Positions 58,201 to 64,000 of a stretch of 64,000 nt of DNA are shown piece after piece. This DNA comes from Lunularia cruciata (lineage: Eukaryota; Streptophyta; Marchantiopsida; Lunulariales; Lunulariaceae). Numbering within the stretch: position 1 is the first letter of the stretch; the number at the start of each line of letters is the position of its first letter. A program made the translations under genes and the position numbers. A model generated the notes under the pieces. It searched no databases. It was not told the origin of the DNA and saw only the letters and a list, made by a program, of their open reading frames with translations. The stretch lies in contig OX419758.1 of NCBI GenBank assembly GCA_948567375.1, forward strand, positions 32,431,001-32,495,000, given 5' to 3'.

Positions 58201-60166
58201 TCTTATGGTGCTAGCTTGGCATCCACCACTCCCATTGATACTGGAGCTTTTGCCTTCTCCTTCCTCTTGCTCCTTGTAGAACTCAAGCCACCTCTAAGCT
58301 CCTTTTTCAAAGTAGGATTAAAAGCAATAATTTAGCCCACTATGATGCTAGCATTGTGACTACCAACATCCTCCAAGACATTGTAGTTCCATTTTGGATT
58401 TGATATCAAGAAGTCTTCCATCCCCAACTTCTTTCTTGGAGTCTTTGTTGTTGATGGTGTTGAAGTGCTTGTGCAAGTGCTCCTAGTAGGCATAGAAGTA
58501 TCTTGGCTAGGAGTAAATCCTTAAATAGAGTGCACATCCTCTTCAAAATGAGCTTTCTTCTTCTCTTGTGCCAAAAGATCCAAATCAAGACCTTTGGAGT
58601 TTGAGCACTCCCTCTTCGCATACTTGCTCTCAACCACATCTATGGATGCTACTTTCTTACCTTTGTTTGGATTAGGAGCCACTTGGGTTTCACTTCCTCC
58701 CTCTTTCCCTCTATTGGCTCCCTCATAATCCCTTCCTCCATGATAAGTGGAATTTGGGCAATTCCTTTGGATATGGCCTCTTCCTCCACAACCAAAAAAT
58801 TTCTATCATTGAAATTGTTGGCTGGTTGTCCTCCTCTATATGGATAGTTTCCATAACTCCTTAGGCCCTCTCCCTACATTCTGATCCACCTCTCTCTTCT
58901 CTCATAGTTGCACCACATTGATCTTGAGATCTCCAAGTTGTTTTGTGATGGTTTGAAGTGGATCTTTTGGTAGGGGTGCAAGAACTGGAGCAACCACTAC
59001 TTGTGGTGCAACCCTTGCCACCAAAGTATCAAAACTTCCACCATACTTGTAGCCTTGAGGAGGATGCACAATCTCCTTCACCACCAAATCACTCTCATCC
59101 CTTCCAAACTCTCCTCTATACAAATTGTGATCTTGATAGATTCAACATTGGAAGAAGGTTTCTCATATCTCACTTTGCTTCTGATTTGTGGTCTCAACCC
59201 TCACACAAAATTCATGGTGAGCATAGCTCCTATGCCAATCATAGTAGTCTCCACATCATCCCCACCCTTCATTAACACTATGTAAAATATGGGCTCTAAC
59301 TTTTCCACTTTTTCTACATAGACTCTCACATTCTCTCCATATCCTTGCTTGAGAAAGGTAACCTCACTCATCAATCTCTCATAACTCTCATCTGGAACAA
59401 AGTTCTCAATGAGTGCTAAATTCAAACTCTCCCAAGACTCTTCTTTCCCATTTCTCCTCTCTCTCTTTTGGTATTTTGACTCATACCATGTAAGTGTTGC
59501 ATCCTCAAAGAAATCTGGTAATAATGAGGCCCACTCATTCTTCCTCCTCTCAATTTTTCCTATGCAAGCTCTCTTGAAGTCTCTCACAAAGGCTTCCACA
59601 TCTTCTCCTACTTGCCAAAAAAAATCAAAAATTTCCCCATCTTAACCCCTCACTATCTTTCTTTTCTCTCACTCTATAACTAATAGAATATGTATATGAC
59701 TAACACCATTTGAGAGTAATCCACCCTAGGGAACACAAAAGGTTTAGGTTGCTCCAAGATTTCTATAGCAACATCAAATCCTAGAGTGCATATTAATTGA
59801 ACCCTCATGGATATTTTATCCACAAGTTGAAAGATTATTTCAATCACTTATCTTGAGAACTAGCTGATGAAGGTGATAATATTTCTATAGTCATACTAAG
59901 ACTTTCTCCAAGATCCTTCACCAAAGTCTCCAAAAGTGCTTTTACTATACTACACTCATGTCCTTTGAAAGTCCTTCAACTCCACAAACCTCACACAACC
60001 CCTTGGTCTTAGATCTTCTCCCTCCCAATCTTGGTGAAGAAGGTCCAACATGCAAACCCAAGTCAAATAATCCTCTCCTTTCCCTCATGAGATCGATTAC
60101 CACTAGAGGTCTTTGATTATCAGCTTGAGTAGCCTTTATGTCTTGAATTACTTTTTGCACAAGCAT
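58201..60166 (-). pseudogene. Element A2 gag
   Basis: N-terminal piece at 59945-60166 with RERRGLFDLGLHVG and CEVCGVEGL. Core gag domain at 59201-59640 with RACIGKIERRKNE, LPDFFEDATLTWY and ESYERLMSEVTFLKQGYGE, the usual retrotransposon gag fold. Proline-rich APVLAPLPKDP follows at 58902-59123. The zinc knuckle near 58755-58800 reads FFGCGGRGHIQRNC, a CX2CX4HX4C box whose first Cys is Phe. The Ser/Lys-rich spacer extends to the protease. This copy supplies the uninterrupted reference for the nested insertion in element A. Confidence 0.75.
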
Positions 60167-60189
60167 TGTACACTACCTCTTGCCTTTCC

Positions 60190-62849
60190 TCAAGAGGCTT
60201 GTCAGACAGATGATCCTTCTAGTGGTTTTATCATGTTGTTTCAAGTGGTTGCAGCAATAGTGAGAGGAGACATTCCTATGTTTGTTAGTTGGATGTTAGG
60301 TGCTAGTCAACTTCTTGCAAAGGAGAAGGACATTGGAGCATTAGATTGATTGCTATTGGAGAGGCCTTTTTGCATTTGGTCAACTAGACCATTGTCCTTT
60401 AACATCATTCTCACTTTTGACAACACCTTAGTCCACATCAATTTGGAGTTGCTACACCTAAAGGATGTGAGGTTATATCTTTAGGCATTAAGGCACTCCT
60501 ATATATCCATTTAGAGTGGTTCATTCTTCATGTGGATGTTGAGAATGCTTTTAATAGCATCTTACAAGCATCCATCTTTAGAGAGCTTAGGGAGGCTGGT
60601 GGATCCTTGGCAAGTCTTATTCCTTTTTCCTCTGTGTAGTCTTTTTATGTTTATAAAAACCAAGACCAAGAGAGAAATAGGAGAATGGCAGATCATATTG
60701 GGACACTTGAATGCGGGTAAACTCCAAATACCTAGCATGAGCGTTGGTTCTGGTATTTATAGGGAGCATACAAGGCTCTTGAGAAGCTTCTAAAGAAGCT
60801 TCCATGAGCCACTTTCTTGAGCAGCCAAGTTAACCGAGAAGCTTCTCAACAAGTTTCCTTTTAGAAGCTGTCTATTCGGCTTGCAAGTAAGCTAGTTGGA
60901 AGCTTCTAAAAGCTACTTACTTGGGATGCAAGCTAGGCTAGTTGGGAAGCTTCTCAAGAAGCTATCTATATACTTCTAGAATATTCTAGGCTAATTTGAT
61001 CTATCCATTACTTTGTTAGCCATAACTAACTTTGTTGCTAAACTCCATATTGTTATGTCTCTTGCTTCTCTTTACTACCAACATGTTTGCTCATTGGAAG
61101 GAGTCACCATCTTGGGGTTAATTGTAGATACATGTCAAGTAGATCCTTTAGGGGGGCTTTTATTTGCCATGGCTCCCTTTAGAGCTCTCTTATCTACTAC
61201 TTTGGCCATGCCATGTTGTGTATTTCCCTCCTTGGCAGATGATACATACATTGTGGGCCCTATAGATCAGATTAGGCAAACCTTGACCATTTGACTACCA
61301 AGCTACATCTAGTAGGTTTGAGATTCAAGGTATCAAAGTACAGGGCATGGGCCCCTTTAGATATCACTCCCTACTTTGAGCTTCCAAAGGGATGTATCAC
61401 ATCTACACATGGACTACATATTCTTGAAGTGCCAATAGGATCCGAGGATTTCTCACATGTTTCTTAGACATGCTAGTAGAGGATGTTCTCCATGTAGATG
61501 ACCTTTTGTTACTAGGAGATCCACAAGTGGCATGTGGTATACTCTCTTTTGGTATTGCTTGTCGACCAACTTACCTCTTCAGTATAGTTCTCCCTTCCTT
61601 GACCTTCCTATCACATTAGAGAGTCTTTGATTAGAGGATTATAGGAGTCTTTATGATATTATTGGACCAAGGACAAGGAAGGAATTTGGTGCATAGATAG
61701 ACATCTATACCAATCTTGTGTGGAGGAGTTGGCTCGCCATCTTTGGAAAAGATGGCACCTATACCATATTTTGGTAGTTAGGCTCTATCCTCACCCTTAC
61801 TTTCCTCTTATTTTGTGGTAGTTGATAGGCCAATTTTGGAGATTTATGTGATAGAGGTAGAAGAGGGATCCTTTTCTCTCTAGATGTTATAACAATAGAC
61901 AAGAGATAGTCTATCCCCACGGGCACATGAGAACCTTCCATCTTTTGCTTCAGTATTGTCAAGTTGGACTAGAGGTTGACAATCTTCCTTGATAGAACAA
62001 TAGTTAGCATACGCTACATTCTCTCTTAGTTGACTCTTCCATTCCTTAGGCTACTAGAGCACATCTTTGCTCTTGCTCTAGCCAAAGTGTTGGTTCTTGG
62101 ATCCTAGCTCAACCGTGCATTAGGCATTTTGACTCGGACTAGCTACTTTCCCTATAGCAATGACGTTTTTCCTAGGTTTGGTCACCCATCTGCATCTTCA
62201 TCACTCACTTGTAAGTGTGGTTCTACATTAGATGTAGCAGCGGTCCATATGACATAGTGTCCTTTTGGAGGATAGAGGATAGCTACACATGATGTTATTA
62301 GGGACACAGTGTTTGCTATGGCACAAGAGAGTGGATATTTGGCTCAAAAGGAGCATTCAAATGCTTTGCATACAACACATATCAAGGCAAACTTATACTT
62401 GGTCTGAGATGATCAAGTGATAATAGTAGATGTTGTGGTTATGGACCCTACACATGATACAATTTTGGAGGGAGTGATTACCATCTCCTTGGATGGGCAA
62501 GAAGTGCAGCAACAGCTCATAAGGTCTCCAAGTATAGAAGGTATTCAATGAAGTCACTCTTTGTTCCTCTATCCTTGGAGTTATATGGAGCGACGGACAT
62601 GGTATTTGACACATTTATCAAGGAGTGTGCAAGAGCTTATCATGTTAGGCACCAGGAAGTACCACTCTCACTCTCATATTGTGTAGCATATCATACACAG
62701 CATGTGTCCATTGCTCTATAGAAAGCAATGGCAGGTGCAATCCATAATATCATACTAGGTGATGCTTCTTTGGATGCTCCAATTGTTTGTAGAACGTATG
62801 ACTTGCATAGCTTGGATATCTTAGGTGTAGTAGGGCAGATTCCTCACTA
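60190..62849 (+). pseudogene. Family N reverse-transcriptase relic, copy c
   Basis: Plus-strand RT. From the N-terminus: DDPSSGFIMLFQVVAAIVRG and SWMLGASQLLAKEKDIG (60200-60345), LHVDVENAFNSI-type block near 60525-60560, FRELREAGGSLASLIPF to about 60640. Then comes an insertion (about 60656-61060), then LYYQHVCSLEGVTIL, DPLGGLLFAMAPFRALLSTT and FPSLADDTYIVGP with an intact ADD catalytic pair (61080-61265). The tail to the stop at about 62848 has VSIAL and DAPIVCRTYDLHSLDI. Frameshifts and stops make it inactive. No LTRs flank it; a 3'-end unit starts right after the stop, as expected of a non-LTR element. Confidence 0.7.
60656..61060. mobile_element. Insert in RT copy c with GAAGCTTC palindromes
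   Basis: About 400 bp interrupting the RT frame between SFYVY and SLYYQHVC. It contains five perfect GAAGCTTC palindromes (60783-60790, 60795-60802, 60838-60845, 60899-60906, 60946-60953). TTATG occurs next to both approximate edges. It is probably a small non-autonomous element or solo LTR; the exact ends are uncertain. Confidence 0.5.
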
Positions 62850-63905
62850 GAGCTTAGCTCCATTTTACCTACATTGTCTCACCCTTATACGGCTTGATGA
62901 GGTCTTCCAATCCTTCATGTTTTCTATGCGGTCGCCCTTTCTTTGTGCATTGGGCCACTACACTTTATGTTGTAAATAATTACAATTCCGACTTTGGCAA
63001 TCCTTAGTGGCATTGGAAATTGACATCCATCTTATTATCAAAAATTGATTGATTTCCCACCAAACATTTTAGTGGTAGTGTTGAAACTGATTGATTGATT
63101 GATTGATTGCTAAACATTTTAGTGGTAGTAGAAATCCATCTTATTACCGGAAATTTATTGTTTGCTGGATTTTTCTATGGTTGGAGCTCAAAAAATTTTG
63201 CTTTCCTATGTACTATTACCACAAGTCCCAAGCAACATCACCTAGTGAGATTTTTGATTGTAATGGAGTTTAGCCCCATTTTGATAGTAAAAAGTAACCC
63301 ATTTTACTTCTTATGGCTTACCCTTGTACAAGGTTTTCCATCCTTGTTATTCTATGCGGTGGCCTTTTTCTCTTCTTATGGGATTTGTGGCAATGTTAGC
63401 CATTATTTTGTGCAAAAAAATGGATATTTTTATTTCACTTATACTATAAAATATTGTATTTAAGATAAAATTTCTAATGCATAATATGATAAGCACATAT
63501 TAATCTTCACGAATATGCAAAATTCATTGGCTTAAGCAACAAATGATTTGCATCTTTTATACCCTTAGTGCTTTGGAACTAGTATTATATTTTTTCCACC
63601 TACCATCCTACTTAGAGTACTTGATATCATATTTTATAATATAAGAAAAAAAATTTATATTGAGGTGCAATCCAGCAGATTTCTCATTCAAAACTATTGG
63701 AACTTAGCCCCTTTTAGTCTCTTCCTTGTACTATTTGATAGGATCTTTTGCCCTTCATGTTATTCCATGGAGTACCCTCTTACCTATATTTTCTCATATA
63801 GACTCTACTGGGGCTTAATCCCATTTTACCTCTGTCATCTTTCCCTTGTATGGCTTGATTGGGTCTTCCCATCCTTCATTTTTTTAGGTGGTTTTCCTTT
63901 CTTTT
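62850..63905 (+). repeat. Array of family N 3'-end units
   Basis: Four units: 62850-62978, 63265-63375, 63697-63775 and 63811-63905. Each carries variants of GGGGCTTAGCCCCATTTTACC, CCCTTGTACAGCTTGAT, GGTCTTCCCATCCTT and ATGCGGTCGCC. The first directly follows the stop codon of RT copy c. Spacing is irregular. The sequence between units is AT-rich and holds no gene. Confidence 0.65.
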
Positions 63906-64000
63906 TTATTTAATTAATTGGATGGGTTGGAGTAGATTGATTTATTAAAATGGAGTGTGTAGAGCTTTTTGAAAGTGTTGGGTCTATAAAGAAGGACTAC

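Larger units (their letters stand above)
54690..60166 (-). mobile_element. Ty3/gypsy LTR retrotransposon, element A2 (5'-truncated)
   Basis: Second copy of the element A family on the minus strand: gag, protease, RT, integrase, polypurine tract and 3' LTR in order. No 5' LTR is found above 60166, where similarity to element A gag stops. It is better preserved than A, with open stretches up to 160 codons, but it lacks RNase H: RT (GHIISKDG) joins directly to MRRAYDHDGDEP near 56800. It inserted into RT relic b. Confidence 0.8.

Noticed and set aside
60166-60215. TGATC at 60211-60215 matching TGATC at 54685-54689 as a target duplication of element A2
   Set aside because: No 5' LTR start adjoins the right copy, and the flanking RT relics are in opposite orientation, so a 5-bp match is likely chance.
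1-64000. tRNA, rRNA, CRISPR or bacterial operon features
   Set aside because: No cloverleaf with a GGTTCGA-type T arm, rRNA core, or regular repeat-spacer pattern was found; the split gene and LTR elements indicate a eukaryotic nuclear genome.

Overview
The window looks like plant nuclear DNA, dominated by old, nested transposable elements around one intact protein-coding gene. The evidence is a split gene with canonical GT..AG introns (four, about 130-320 bp), plant-type Ty3/gypsy LTR retrotransposons with 5-bp target duplications, a PIF/Harbinger-type transposase, and strong loss of CG dinucleotides in the element-derived DNA (as expected of long-methylated repeats). Short introns and the element types make me lean towards a non-flowering land plant, but I cannot name the organism. 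No bacterial-type operons, tRNA genes, rRNA genes or CRISPR arrays were seen.

Layout. 1-2.5 kb: minus-strand relic of a non-LTR-type reverse transcriptase family N (copy a). 5.3-19.2 kb: gypsy element A (+), with LTRs at both ends, a solo LTR of family D inserted near its 5' end, and a second gypsy element B (-) inserted in its gag gene. 19.3-24.1 kb: gypsy element C (+), whose integrase tail carries the remains of a PHD finger. 24-31 kb: mostly unrecognised decayed DNA, a perfect 27-bp hairpin and a solo LTR of family A. 31.2-33.1 kb: Harbinger-type transposase split by a family D LTR. 34.7-35.2 kb and 42.8-43.0 kb: related degenerate repeat arrays. 35.96-39.67 kb: a 3.7-kb solo LTR of family B with a perfect 5-bp target duplication. 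39.9-43.2 kb: tandem repeats and a microsatellite.

About 45.8-52.7 kb: an island of CG-retaining, largely single-copy DNA. It holds the one intact gene, a zinc-free medium-chain dehydrogenase/reductase of the enoyl-CoA (quinone) reductase type (minus strand, 5 coding exons, 334 codons), with a TATA box, a small MITE-like element and a possible extra exon. 53.2-54.7 kb: family N RT copy b (-). 54.7-60.2 kb: element A2 (-), a second A-family copy truncated at its 5' end. 60.2-62.85 kb: family N RT copy c (+), interrupted by a short insert rich in GAAGCTTC palindromes. 62.85-64 kb: a row of 3'-end repeat units that also occur singly beside the gene.

The most unusual finding is family B: its LTRs are about 3.4-3.7 kb, and the U3 part, upstream of a conserved TATTTAAA box, carries a long decayed sense-strand reading frame. 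In a full-length element this would be an accessory gene lying 3' of pol inside the LTR. Other notable points are the PHD-finger integrase, the split Harbinger gene, and several local inverted duplications that suggest template switching.
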